From positions 1 through 48,005 of the forward strand of contig JAAYHB010000002.1 in NCBI GenBank assembly GCA_012727435.1: a DNA stretch of 48,005 nucleotides, written 5' to 3'. This DNA is from Clostridiales bacterium (lineage in GTDB: Bacteria; Bacillota; Clostridia; Oscillospirales; CAG-272). A model generated the notes under the pieces. It searched no databases and was not told the origin of the DNA. It worked only from the letters and a program-made list of their open reading frames with translations. A program made the position numbers and the translations under genes. Below are positions 1 to 6,750 of the stretch, piece after piece. The first letter of the stretch is position 1; each line of letters begins with the position of its first letter.

Positions 1-2
1 CA

Positions 3-83
3 TCAGGACTCGGCATCAAGTGCGCCCTCGGCATGGGAGGCATAAAAACAGCCGACTGTTCGGCACAGTCGGCTCAAAAATAA
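3..83 (+). CDS. cas6: Cas6-like CRISPR endoribonuclease, C-terminal end only (partial)
   Basis: The window opens inside a reading frame that ends with TAA at 81-83. The visible 26 residues contain GLGIKCALGMGG, which resembles the glycine-rich loop near the C-terminus of Cas6 pre-crRNA endoribonucleases (GxGxxxxxGxG pattern). The gene directly downstream is csm6, so a Cas6 end fits a type III CRISPR-Cas operon. Only the tail is visible, so the catalytic residues and length cannot be judged. The last codons also form a hairpin. The identity is an inference from one short motif plus context; another cas gene is possible. Confidence 0.55.
   Translation, partial: SGLGIKCALGMGGIKTADCSAQSAQK
50..74. 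other. Perfect hairpin at the cas6 end
   Basis: A perfect 10-bp inverted repeat (50-59 with 65-74, 5-nt loop) lies inside the last codons of the Cas6-like gene, 33 nt before csm6. An A-run lies on its upstream side, so on the minus strand it reads as a stem followed by TTTTT, like an intrinsic terminator for antisense transcription. On the plus strand no T-run follows, so it should not stop csm6 transcription. A role in mRNA processing or stability is possible. Confidence 0.5.
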
Positions 84-106
84 AAAGAAACGGAGAAGGA
101 TTAACT

Positions 107-1360
107 ATGGGAAAGACGGTATTGTTCAGTCCTGTCGGCAACACCGACCCGATCAGGGACTGCTATGACGGCGGCATGCTCCATATCTGCCGGCATTACA
201 GGCCGGATGTCGTCTATCTTTACTTATCGAAGGAAATGCTGGAGCACCACAGGCGGGACAACAGGTATGTCGCGACAATAAGGCTGCTGGAAGAGAAAAT
301 CGGCCACAAATTTGGGGTTATAACAATAGAGCGCCCGGAGCTTACCGAGCCGCATATCTTTGACGCTTTTTACAATGATTTTGAGAGCCTGCTGAATGAA
401 ATTGCAGAGAGCAACCCCGACGAGATACTGCTGAACATATCCTCGGGTACGCCGGCGATGAAGGTCGCGCTTCAGACTATTGCCGCCATGTCCGACAATC
501 TTTACATACCGATTCAGGTGGCGTCTCCTGAAAACGCAAGCAATAAAACCAATGGCAATCACAATGATTATGAAATAAAGCTCAACTGGGATTGTAATAT
601 AGACAATACCCCTCAGGCTCAGTGCCGCTGCTCAAAATCCAGGTTCGAGAACCTGAATGCCAAAATTAAAAAAGAGATAATATATGCTCATATTGACTCA
701 TACGACTACGAAGCCGCGTTGAGTGTCGCGCGGGGCATGAGAAGTTTTGTAAAGCCAAAGTCGCTTGACATGCTACAGGCGGCGCGCTTACGGCTTGCAA
801 TGGAGTTCCCTCAAGCGAGGCAAAAACTAAAGGATGCGGGGCTACGGGTTTTCAAGCGGCAGCCCGAGCATGAAAAGTTGCTGGAATCAATCCTGTGGCT
901 GCAGGTAAAAGAGAAACGCAGGGAATTTGTTGATTTTATCAGGGGAATCACTCCGGTCGTCACCGAACTGTTCCGGGTATGCCTGAAAAACAAATGCGGG
1001 GTTGACATACGACAGTATTGTGTATATCGGGGAAATGACATTGAGAAAAACTACCTAAAAAGAAGCATATTGGAAAAAGAAGCCCCCGACATATTGGAAA
1101 TTCTTGACAGAGCTTTTGCGCCAAGAGATTTTACCGACACATATATAAGCTCAGCAAATATGAGTGTCATTATCAAAGCCCTCTGCGCCGGGGATGACGA
1201 GCTGACTGGGCTTGTCGACAAGCTCAACGCAATTGACGGGGAGCAGGTCCGCCATATTGCAGCCCACACGCTGACCGCAATAACCGACGAGTACGTAAAA
1301 AAACAAACAGGGTATTATTGCCGCGAAATAATCATCCTTATCAAAAAAAGTGTTGGCTGA
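107..1360 (+). CDS. csm6: CRISPR-associated ring-nucleotide-activated RNase Csm6 (CARF-HEPN)
   Basis: Csm6 is the ancillary RNase of type III CRISPR systems. Cyclic oligoadenylate made by Cas10 binds the CARF domain and switches on the HEPN domain, which degrades RNA non-specifically. The 417-residue product has CARF signatures at both ends of the N-terminal domain (SPVGNTDPIR near residues 8-17, and NISSGTPAMK near 110-120). The C-terminal RHIAAH at 382-387 matches the R-X4-6-H HEPN active site. The start at 107 is chosen because GGAGAAGGA lies just upstream; the frame is open further upstream but without an SD. The stop follows an A7 run, and a 29-codon open stretch in the +1 frame (1350-1439) reads on with a plausible helical end, YWLSYEKMNASIKESFR. 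The annotated stop may therefore reflect a frameshift. The array and other csm genes lie outside the window. Confidence 0.88.
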   Translation: MGKTVLFSPVGNTDPIRDCYDGGMLHICRHYRPDVVYLYLSKEMLEHHRRDNRYVATIRLLEEKIGHKFGVITIERPELTEPHIFDAFYNDFESLLNEIAESNPDEILLNISSGTPAMKVALQTIAAMSDNLYIPIQVASPENASNKTNGNHNDYEIKLNWDCNIDNTPQAQCRCSKSRFENLNAKIKKEIIYAHIDSYDYEAALSVARGMRSFVKPKSLDMLQAARLRLAMEFPQARQKLKDAGLRVFKRQPEHEKLLESILWLQVKEKRREFVDFIRGITPVVTELFRVCLKNKCGVDIRQYCVYRGNDIEKNYLKRSILEKEAPDILEILDRAFAPRDFTDTYISSANMSVIIKALCAGDDELTGLVDKLNAIDGEQVRHIAAHTLTAITDEYVKKQTGYYCREIIILIKKSVG

Positions 1361-1439
1361 ATCAAGTGTTGTTGTTCCCGAAGAGTATTGGCTTTCATAT
1401 GAGAAGATGAATGCTTCGATAAAAGAGTCGTTTAGGTGA
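1350..1439 (+). other. Probable out-of-frame C-terminal extension of csm6
   Basis: This stretch overlaps the csm6 stop and is open in the +1 frame for 29 codons, ending in TGA at 1437-1439. Deleting one base from the A7 run (1343-1349) would join it to csm6 and give a product of about 445 residues ending in a charged helix. It has no SD or ATG of its own. The link to csm6 is inferred from continuity; family alignment would settle it. Confidence 0.5.
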
Positions 1440-1580
1440 TGCAAATTTTGCCACTATTATTGTGTTACATCATTGTGCTTTTCAAGGGGACAACAGAGCA
1501 GATGTTTGAGGCCGAGATGGAGGAGCATTTGGCAGTAAAACATGGCTCTTTCCAAGTCTTTTCACTTCAAATAATAAAAC

Positions 1581-1607
1581 AATTATGCAAAAAACTATTG
1601 CATAATT
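1581..1607. promoter_or_regulatory. Inverted repeat overlapping the rplS promoter -35
   Basis: AATTATGCAA at 1581-1590 and TTGCATAATT at 1598-1607 form a perfect 10-bp inverted repeat with a 7-nt spacer. Its right arm contains the -35 hexamer of the rplS promoter. It could be a repressor operator or a weak terminator for the upstream cas transcript; a T-run is lacking, which favours the operator reading. Confidence 0.45.
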
Positions 1608-1626
1608 TCCGGGGCTGTGATATAAT
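1598..1626 (+). promoter_or_regulatory. SigmaA-type promoter of rplS
   Basis: TTGCAT at 1598-1603, a 17-nt spacer and TATAAT at 1621-1626. Transcription would start near 1633, giving a leader of about 100 nt before rplS. Confidence 0.75.
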
Positions 1627-1731
1627 ACCCGTGTTGCGCAAAAATATGGTATTGTTAAACAATGCGGGCAGTCCGCTGCCAGCTCTGCAAGAATGCCCGC
1701 CGTTTATCAGCAGTTAGCAAGGAGGGCCGAA

Positions 1732-2073
1732 ATGAACAGGATAGAGGCTTTTACAAATGAGCAACTCAAAAAAGACCTGCCGGAATTTTATATCGGCGAC
1801 ACGGTCCGCGTACACAACAGGATCAGAGAAGGGAACAGACAGAGAATCCAGCTGTTTGAGGGCACCGTAATCGCCAAACGCGGCAGCGGCATTTCCGAGA
1901 CCTTCACGGTAAGACGTATTTCATACGGCTGCGGCGTTGAGAAGACCTTCCCGCTCCACTCGCCGAATGTAGAGAAGATAGAAGTAATCCGCCGCGGCAA
2001 GGTCAGGCGTGCCAAGCTCTACTATCTCCGCGACCGGGTCGGAAAAGCAGCCAAGGTCAAGGAACAGATTTAA
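1732..2073 (+). CDS. rplS: Large ribosomal subunit protein bL19
   Basis: Ribosomal protein bL19, located at the interface between the 50S and 30S subunits. The 113-residue product has the family's usual length and the typical core around [12 protein letters not shown] and [18 protein letters not shown], ending in a basic tail. The start at 1732 is chosen because AAGGAGGG lies at 1719-1726; an in-frame ATG at 1693 lacks this and would add 13 atypical residues. In many Firmicutes rplS follows trmD; here it stands alone behind its own promoter and is followed by an intrinsic terminator, so it looks monocistronic. Confidence 0.96.
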   Translation: MNRIEAFTNEQLKKDLPEFYIGDTVRVHNRIREGNRQRIQLFEGTVIAKRGSGISETFTVRRISYGCGVEKTFPLHSPNVEKIEVIRRGKVRRAKLYYLRDRVGKAAKVKEQI

Positions 2074-2082
2074 AATCCGAGA

Positions 2083-2122
2083 GAAAAACCACACGGTGGT
2101 GCGGTTTTTCTTTTTGGCTTTT
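2083..2122 (+). terminator. Intrinsic terminator of rplS
   Basis: A stem built from AAAAACCACAC and GTGCGGTTTTT, with one mismatch and a 4-nt loop, is followed by a long T-rich run. It closes the rplS transcript. Confidence 0.8.
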
Positions 2123-2128
2123 TTTTAC

Positions 2129-2157
2129 TTGATTGTTGACCCGAGTTATGATATACT
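2129..2157 (+). promoter_or_regulatory. Promoter of the FAD oxidoreductase gene
   Basis: TTGATT at 2129-2134, 17-nt spacer, TATACT at 2152-2157. The expected transcription start (about 2164) falls at the edge of the SD GAGGTGG at 2164-2170, so the 5' leader would be only about a dozen nucleotides. Confidence 0.6.
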
Positions 2158-2175
2158 TACCCCGAGGTGGGAAAA

Positions 2176-3432
2176 ATGTCTGTTACAAGAGTATACGAGA
2201 TTCCCGAACGCGGGAGCTACGACATAATAGTCGCCGGGGGCGGGGTGGCCGGAGCCGCGGCAGCATATACCGCCGCCCGCGAGGGCAGACGGGTTCTGCT
2301 GATTGAAAAGTCGGTGATGCTCGGCGGGCTGGCAACACTCGGGCTGATTACCCTTTTTGTCCCGATGTGCAACGGGCGGGGAAAGCAGATAATCCGGGGG
2401 CTGGCCGACGAGTTTATGCGCCTTGCCGTAAAATACGGCTTTGACACAATCCCCGACGACTGGAAGGAAGGGGAGCCGCAAAAGCCCACTGTGCAGCGCC
2501 TGAAAACCCGTTTTGACACCGGCATGTTCGCGCTGGCGCTCAATAAGCTGCTCTGTGACGCCGGAGTGGACCTGCTCTACGATACGATTGTCACCGACAC
2601 GGTTATGGAGGGCAATCGCTGCCGGGGCCTTATTGTCGAGAATAAGTCGGGAAAATCCTATTATGCAGCCGATGTGGTAATAGACACCACCGGCGACGCC
2701 GATGTGCTGTATCGCACCGGGGTACCCTGTGTCACGGGTAAAAATTACTTCACCATGATTATGCACAGGATATCGCTTAAGAGCTGCGCGGAGGCTGTAG
2801 CTGCGCGCGATATCGGCAGGGCCATAAAATGGACATACGGCGGGGATGCCACGCTGCATGGTAAAAACCACCCGCAGGACAGGCCGACATATGACGGGAC
2901 CGACGCCGCCGCGATATCAGAATACATAAGGGAAAACCAGCTTGTCGCCTTCGAGAAGCTTTGCGGCGACGACAGAAAGAGCCGCGCGATTGTCACAATG
3001 CCCGGCATGGCGCAGTTTCGTACCACCCGCCGCATCGACGGCGACTACACCCTCACTGTCAGGGATGTATTCCGTCATTTTTCTGATTCGGTCGGCGCCA
3101 TCTGCGACATGGATCAGCGCGATTATCTTTACGAGATACCATACCGCTGCCTTGTCAGGTCGGGGTATCCGAACCTGATTACCGCCGGGCGGAGTATCAG
3201 CGCCGAGGGCTACGCATGGGATGTTGCCCGCGTCATTCCGCCTGCAATTATAACCGGTCAGGTGGCCGGGCTTGCCGCGTCGATTTCGCTCGACAGCACA
3301 CGTGATTTGACGACAATCGACATCAAAACCTTGCAGGAAAAGCTTACCGCGCAAAATGTCCTTTTACATTTTGACGATTCGTGGGTTCCAGATAATCCCG
3401 AGCCTTATTCGGAGAATATCGACCACATCTGA
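2176..3432 (+). CDS. FAD-dependent oxidoreductase (FAD_oxidored family)
   Basis: A 418-residue flavoprotein of unknown substrate. The N-terminal dinucleotide-binding motif GGGVAG at 21-26 follows a hydrophobic strand (YDIIVA), and an acidic residue in LLIEKS closes the Rossmann unit. Downstream come MLGGLATLG and a GDADVLYRTGVPC segment typical of the large FAD_oxidored family, whose members are often annotated only as FAD-dependent oxidoreductases. The C-terminal ITAGRSISAEGYAWDVARVIPP fits the second FAD-binding segment of this family. The start at 2176 is favoured over GTG at 2167 because GAGGTGG sits 5 nt upstream. It has its own promoter and no co-transcribed neighbour; its pathway cannot be told from context. 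Confidence 0.85.
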   Translation: MSVTRVYEIPERGSYDIIVAGGGVAGAAAAYTAAREGRRVLLIEKSVMLGGLATLGLITLFVPMCNGRGKQIIRGLADEFMRLAVKYGFDTIPDDWKEGEPQKPTVQRLKTRFDTGMFALALNKLLCDAGVDLLYDTIVTDTVMEGNRCRGLIVENKSGKSYYAADVVIDTTGDADVLYRTGVPCVTGKNYFTMIMHRISLKSCAEAVAARDIGRAIKWTYGGDATLHGKNHPQDRPTYDGTDAAAISEYIRENQLVAFEKLCGDDRKSRAIVTMPGMAQFRTTRRIDGDYTLTVRDVFRHFSDSVGAICDMDQRDYLYEIPYRCLVRSGYPNLITAGRSISAEGYAWDVARVIPPAIITGQVAGLAASISLDSTRDLTTIDIKTLQEKLTAQNVLLHFDDSWVPDNPEPYSENIDHI

Positions 3433-3481
3433 CATAATTCGTTCGGAAGAATCAGGCAAAATTAAACATGAATAATCAAAA

Positions 3482-3528
3482 CTCCTGTCAGTCAATACTC
3501 GTAACACAGCGAGCACGACGGACAGGAG
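3482..3528 (+). promoter_or_regulatory. sigG leader hairpin that pairs with the SD
   Basis: CTCCTGTC at 3482-3489 is the exact reverse complement of GACAGGAG at 3521-3528, which contains the sigG SD, 6 nt before the ATG. An inner CTCG/CGAG pairing (3498-3501 with 3510-3513) can stack inside the loop. Folding would hide the SD and lower translation. A dampening 5'-leader hairpin has been reported for B. subtilis sigG (from memory), which makes this arrangement credible here. Confidence 0.6.
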
Positions 3529-3534
3529 ATTTTT

Positions 3535-4308
3535 ATGTATTACAATAAAGTCGAAATATGCGGAGTAAACACCTCAAAGCTCAAAACCCTGACCGATGAA
3601 GAAAAGACCGAATTGTTAAACAGGACGAAAAAAGGCGATATGCAGGCGCGGCAGGAGCTGATATACGGCAACCTGAGGCTGGTGCTCAGCATAATCCAGC
3701 GCTTCACCGGCCGCCGGGATAACATGGACGACCTCTTTCAGGTGGGCTGCATCGGGCTTATCAAAGCAGTGGACAATTTCAAGACAGAACTCAATGTCAA
3801 ATTTTCAACCTATGCCGTTCCCATGATTATCGGTGAGATACGCAGGTACCTGCGCGACAACAATTCGATAAGAATCAGCCGCTCGGTAAGGGACCTTGCC
3901 TACAGGTCGCTGCAGATGCGTGAGCAGCTGACAAGGGAGCGCGAGAGCGAGCCTTCGGTCGACGACATCGCTGGCAAGCTCGGAGAGGACCGGGACGCGG
4001 TGCTTCACTCAATGGAGGCGATTATCGAACCTATTTCGCTTTATGAGCCGGTCTACAGCGAAAACGGGGATTCGATATATGTGATAGACCAGCTCAGCGA
4101 CTCGAATTACAGCGACGAGAACTGGCTTGAGAGTATTGCTCTGCGGGACGCCATGAAGAAGCTGACCGACCGCGAGCGGTCTATTATCAACATGAGGTTT
4201 TACAAGAATAAAACACAAATGGAGATAGCCGAGGAGATCGGCATCTCGCAGGCGCAGGTTTCAAGGCTTGAGAAGGGCGCGATAGAAAAAATGCGCAAGC
4301 AGATTTGA
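3535..4308 (+). CDS. sigG: RNA polymerase sporulation sigma factor SigG
   Basis: SigmaG drives late gene expression in the forespore. The 257-residue protein begins with NKVEICGVNTSKL, the hallmark N-terminus that separates SigG from SigF. It then has region 2 (NLRLVLSIIQRF, DDLFQVGCIGL, VKFSTYAVPMIIGEIRRYLR), region 3 and region 4 with the helix-turn-helix TQMEIAEEIGISQAQVSRLE. Length is normal (B. subtilis about 260). The start has GGAG 6 nt upstream, but that SD is within an inverted repeat, suggesting translational control. In B. subtilis sigG follows spoIIGA-sigE; those genes are absent here, and the gene stands alone. No convincing SigF/SigG-type promoter could be fixed upstream. Confidence 0.96.
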   Translation: MYYNKVEICGVNTSKLKTLTDEEKTELLNRTKKGDMQARQELIYGNLRLVLSIIQRFTGRRDNMDDLFQVGCIGLIKAVDNFKTELNVKFSTYAVPMIIGEIRRYLRDNNSIRISRSVRDLAYRSLQMREQLTRERESEPSVDDIAGKLGEDRDAVLHSMEAIIEPISLYEPVYSENGDSIYVIDQLSDSNYSDENWLESIALRDAMKKLTDRERSIINMRFYKNKTQMEIAEEIGISQAQVSRLEKGAIEKMRKQI

Positions 4309-4394
4309 CCGCGGCAAACGAAAAGCCGGCTGGCCGAAATACGGTTCCGCTTGTATTTCGTGGTAGAAAATTCGGGCTTTCCGGACCATGAGGG

Positions 4395-4423
4395 TTGACA
4401 AAATCAAGAAAAAGCGCTAATAT
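4395..4423 (+). promoter_or_regulatory. Promoter-like TTGACA-N17-TAATAT
   Basis: TTGACA at 4395-4400, 17-nt spacer, TAATAT at 4418-4423. The nearest downstream gene starts 315 nt later at 4738, beyond a repeat. It may drive the sugar salvage cassette or a short untranslated RNA. Confidence 0.5.
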
Positions 4424-4425
4424 AA

Positions 4426-4445
4426 AAGCTGCCGTACGGCAGCTT
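4426..4445. promoter_or_regulatory. 20-bp perfect palindrome at the predicted transcription start
   Basis: A perfect 20-bp palindrome with the centre CCGTACGG lies directly after the -10 element, covering the expected start site. This is a typical operator position; as RNA it would form a 5'-terminal hairpin. Confidence 0.5.
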
Positions 4446-4571
4446 ACATAATATCTCCATAGCGGGATTAATGCCCGTGACATTTCACTGTGTTACTCGC
4501 GTCAATCCCAAAATCATCCACCCGGCTAATTGCAGCGGGGAGCAAAATTTTAATGTCCGCGCTGCTTTATT

Positions 4572-4660
4572 AGCGATGTGGTTGAAAAGCTTTTGAGGAT
4601 TCTTGAGGAAATTTTTCAAAAAGTTCCTTAAGCGGGGGCCCGGGGGCAGCGCCCCCGAAA
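4572..4660 (+). repeat. Two-hairpin dispersed repeat, copy A
   Basis: Shared core with the copies near 32021, 40681 and 45226: GGATTCTT, a stem pair (TTGAGGAAATTTTT / AAAAAGTTCCTTAA), then GCGGGGGCCCGGGGGCAGC and GCCCCCG. This copy reads on the plus strand. Similarity to the other copies extends into flanking AT-rich sequence (GCGATGTGGTTGAAAA). Confidence 0.75.
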
Positions 4661-4737
4661 AAGAGGCGGCGCCCCCGGAGCAGAAGTGAGTGTAACCAAT
4701 AAAGCAACACTGAGAGTCCGGAAAGAAGGGGAGCAAT

Positions 4738-5646
4738 ATGACACTTGTTATTCTTGCGGCAGGGCTCGGTTCAAGGTATGGTGGCTTAAAGCAACTTGAG
4801 CCCATCAACAAATACGGCGAGTTTATAATCGACTATTCAGTATTTGACGCCAAGCGCGCCGGCTTTGACCGGGTTGTCTTTGTTATAAAAGAAGAAAACT
4901 ACAATGCCTTCAGGGAGACCATAGGCCGGCGCATTGAGGGGCATATCAAAGTAGAGTATGCCTTCCAGAAAATCGAGGACATCCCCTCGTGGGCCGAGAT
5001 TCCCGAGGGCAGGACTAAGCCCTGGGGGACCACACAGGCGCTGCTCGCCGCCAGGGATATTGTCGACGACAATTTTGCGGTCTGCAATGCCGACGATTTT
5101 TACGGCACAGACACCTTTGCCAAGGTCGCCTCTCATCTCAAAAGAACAGACCTTGACAAGCCGGTTCCGCAGTACTGCATGGTCGGCTTTTTGATCAATA
5201 ATACTCTGAGCGAAAACGGCTCGGTCTCCCGCGGCATCTGCGAGACATATAAAGGAATGCTCAACAACATCGTTGAGAGGACAAAGGTCTACAAAACTCC
5301 CGCCGGCCCGGCGTATCTCGATGAGGGCAGGGAGGTTTTGCTCCCCGATGACACCGTGGTTTCGATGAATTTCTGGGGGTTCACCCCGGCGGTTTTCCCT
5401 CAGCTTGAAAGCTGTTTCCATGAGTTTCTCAGGGACCTGAAAAACAGTGAAAATCCGCAAAAGGCCGAGGCGCTGCTCCCCACCGACGTCGGAAAGCTGC
5501 TCCACAGGGGCGAGTGCAGCGTCCGGGTCTACTCGACAGATTCGGTCTGGTTCGGAGTGACATACCATGAGGACAGGGAAGGTGTCATGAAGAATATCGA
5601 CGAGCTGACCGACGGGGTGAGATACCCGAGGGGACTGTGGATATGA
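4738..5646 (+). CDS. Sugar-1-phosphate nucleotidyltransferase (NTP_transferase family)
   Basis: Predicted to transfer a nucleotide from an NTP (likely UTP) to a sugar 1-phosphate. The 302-residue product starts with VILAAGLGSRYGGLKQLEPI, the GxGxRxG nucleotide-binding signature at 7-15. It also has VCNADDFYG near residues 119-127, matching the metal-binding aspartate of the fold. GGGGAG precedes the start. It overlaps the next gene, a NahK-like kinase, by ATGA, and galE follows. This order resembles lnpC-lnpB-lnpD of the lacto-N-biose/galacto-N-biose pathway, in which GalNAc-1-P or GlcNAc-1-P becomes the UDP-sugar. The sugar specificity is inferred from context only; no phosphorylase or transporter gene is adjacent. 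Confidence 0.85.
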   Translation: MTLVILAAGLGSRYGGLKQLEPINKYGEFIIDYSVFDAKRAGFDRVVFVIKEENYNAFRETIGRRIEGHIKVEYAFQKIEDIPSWAEIPEGRTKPWGTTQALLAARDIVDDNFAVCNADDFYGTDTFAKVASHLKRTDLDKPVPQYCMVGFLINNTLSENGSVSRGICETYKGMLNNIVERTKVYKTPAGPAYLDEGREVLLPDDTVVSMNFWGFTPAVFPQLESCFHEFLRDLKNSENPQKAEALLPTDVGKLLHRGECSVRVYSTDSVWFGVTYHEDREGVMKNIDELTDGVRYPRGLWI

Positions 5647-6740
5647 GGCCGGATATCGAGAATATCATCTCGCAATTCCGCATTTCGGGCGAGCTTGTCT
5701 CGTGCAAGGAGTGCCGCACGGGGCATATCAACAGCACGTTTTTTGTGACCTTCCGCGAGGGCGGGGCAGAGTCAAAGTATGTCCTGCAGAAGATAAATAC
5801 CTATGTTTTCAAAAACCCCGAGCAGCTGATGAGCAATATAGTCGGGGTCACCGGATACCTGCGCCGGGTCATAGCAAAGGAGGGCGGCGACCCCGAGCGG
5901 GGGACGCTGAACTTCATTGCCTGCCACAACGGGCAGTACTTCTGCCGGGATCATGACGGCGGCTGCTGGAGGATGTACAAATATATCGACAACGTCGTCT
6001 CTTACCAGCTCGCTGAGAGCACCGACCTTTTCCGGGAGGTTGGATTTGCCTTCGGGGATTTTCAGCGAAAGCTTGCCGGCTACGATGCCAGAAGCCTTTA
6101 TGAGACCATTCCCGACTTCCACAACACCAAAAAAAGATATTCCGACTTTGAGCGCGCTGTGGCAGGATGTGCGGGCGAGCGCAGAGAAATTGCCGCGTAT
6201 GAAATAGACTTTGTCCGACAGCGGCGCGAGAAGTGTTCGGTTATTGTCGATGAAATTGCCGCCGGCAGGCTGCCGGTGAGGGTCACGCACAACGACACAA
6301 AGCTGAATAACATATTGATAGATAAAGATACCGGCAGGGCGGTATGCATCATAGACCTTGACACGGTAATGCCCGGCTCGGCGCTCTACGATTTCGGCGA
6401 CGCCATACGCTTCGGCGCCTCAAGCGCTCTTGAGGACGAGGCCGACCTTGATAAGGTGTATTTCAGGAGCGATATGTACGAGGCCTTTGCCGAAGGTTTT
6501 ATCCGCGGCGCCGGCGGGGCGCTGACAAGGCACGAAATCAGCCTTCTGCCGACCGGAGCATACATAATAACCCTTGAGACCGGCATGAGGTTTCTTGCCG
6601 ATTACCTTGAGGGCGACGTATACTTCAGAACCGAACATGAAGATCACAATTTGATAAGAGCGCGCAATCAGCTAAAGCTTGTTTATGATATTGAGACGCG
6701 CTTTGGCGAATTTGTTCGGATAACCGAAAGGTTTGCATGA
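5643..6740 (+). CDS. Aminoglycoside-phosphotransferase-fold sugar kinase, NahK-like
   Basis: Likely an N-acetylhexosamine 1-kinase or related anomeric sugar kinase. The 365-residue protein has the APH fold: an N-terminal lobe with TGHINSTFFV, the catalytic loop THNDTKLNNIL (H216, D218, N223) and the metal-binding IIDLDTVMPG (D238, D240), followed by LYDFGDAIRF. The length fits NahK. The start at 5643 is chosen because it overlaps the upstream stop as ATGA and has GAGGGG 9 nt upstream; a GTG at 5637 is less likely. It sits between a nucleotidyltransferase and galE, so its product is probably the substrate of the former. Without a biochemical test it could also act on another hexose. Confidence 0.82.
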   Translation: MRPDIENIISQFRISGELVSCKECRTGHINSTFFVTFREGGAESKYVLQKINTYVFKNPEQLMSNIVGVTGYLRRVIAKEGGDPERGTLNFIACHNGQYFCRDHDGGCWRMYKYIDNVVSYQLAESTDLFREVGFAFGDFQRKLAGYDARSLYETIPDFHNTKKRYSDFERAVAGCAGERREIAAYEIDFVRQRREKCSVIVDEIAAGRLPVRVTHNDTKLNNILIDKDTGRAVCIIDLDTVMPGSALYDFGDAIRFGASSALEDEADLDKVYFRSDMYEAFAEGFIRGAGGALTRHEISLLPTGAYIITLETGMRFLADYLEGDVYFRTEHEDHNLIRARNQLKLVYDIETRFGEFVRITERFA

Positions 6741-6750
6741 GGAGGCTTAA

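Larger units (their letters stand above)
1440..1731. other. Intergenic region between csm6 and rplS
   Basis: About 290 bp without a convincing gene. The 93-codon plus-strand frame that starts at 1436 has no SD and no recognisable content. The first 140 bp show nothing I can name. The second half holds a perfect 10-bp inverted repeat at 1581-1607, the rplS promoter at 1598-1626 and an untranslated leader of roughly 100 nt with a GC-rich segment around 1665-1700. A ribosomal-protein leader structure is conceivable there but was not demonstrated. Confidence 0.6.
4309..4737. other. Intergenic region with promoter, palindrome and repeat
   Basis: A 429-bp gap. It holds a small hairpin (CGAAATAC at 4335-4342 with GTATTTCG at 4353-4360, no T-run), a strong promoter-like pair at 4395-4423, a 20-bp palindrome at 4426-4445 and copy A of the dispersed two-hairpin repeat (4572-4660). 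A further GC-rich fragment, GGCGGCGCCCCCGG, lies near 4665-4678. No open reading frame here has a credible start. Confidence 0.6.

Noticed and set aside
1436-1717. 93-codon plus-strand frame between csm6 and rplS
   Set aside because: It has no SD, overlaps the rplS promoter and inverted repeat, and its composition (Cys/Leu-rich start, no domain) looks like chance.
2146-2871. 241-codon minus-strand frame opposite the FAD oxidoreductase
   Set aside because: It is the antisense of a clear gene, with no start signal or recognisable domain. Other long frames opposite genes were left out for the same reason.
3433-3534. SigF/SigG-type promoter before sigG
   Set aside because: Loose matches (GAATA and GTCAATACT) do not fit both elements with correct spacing.
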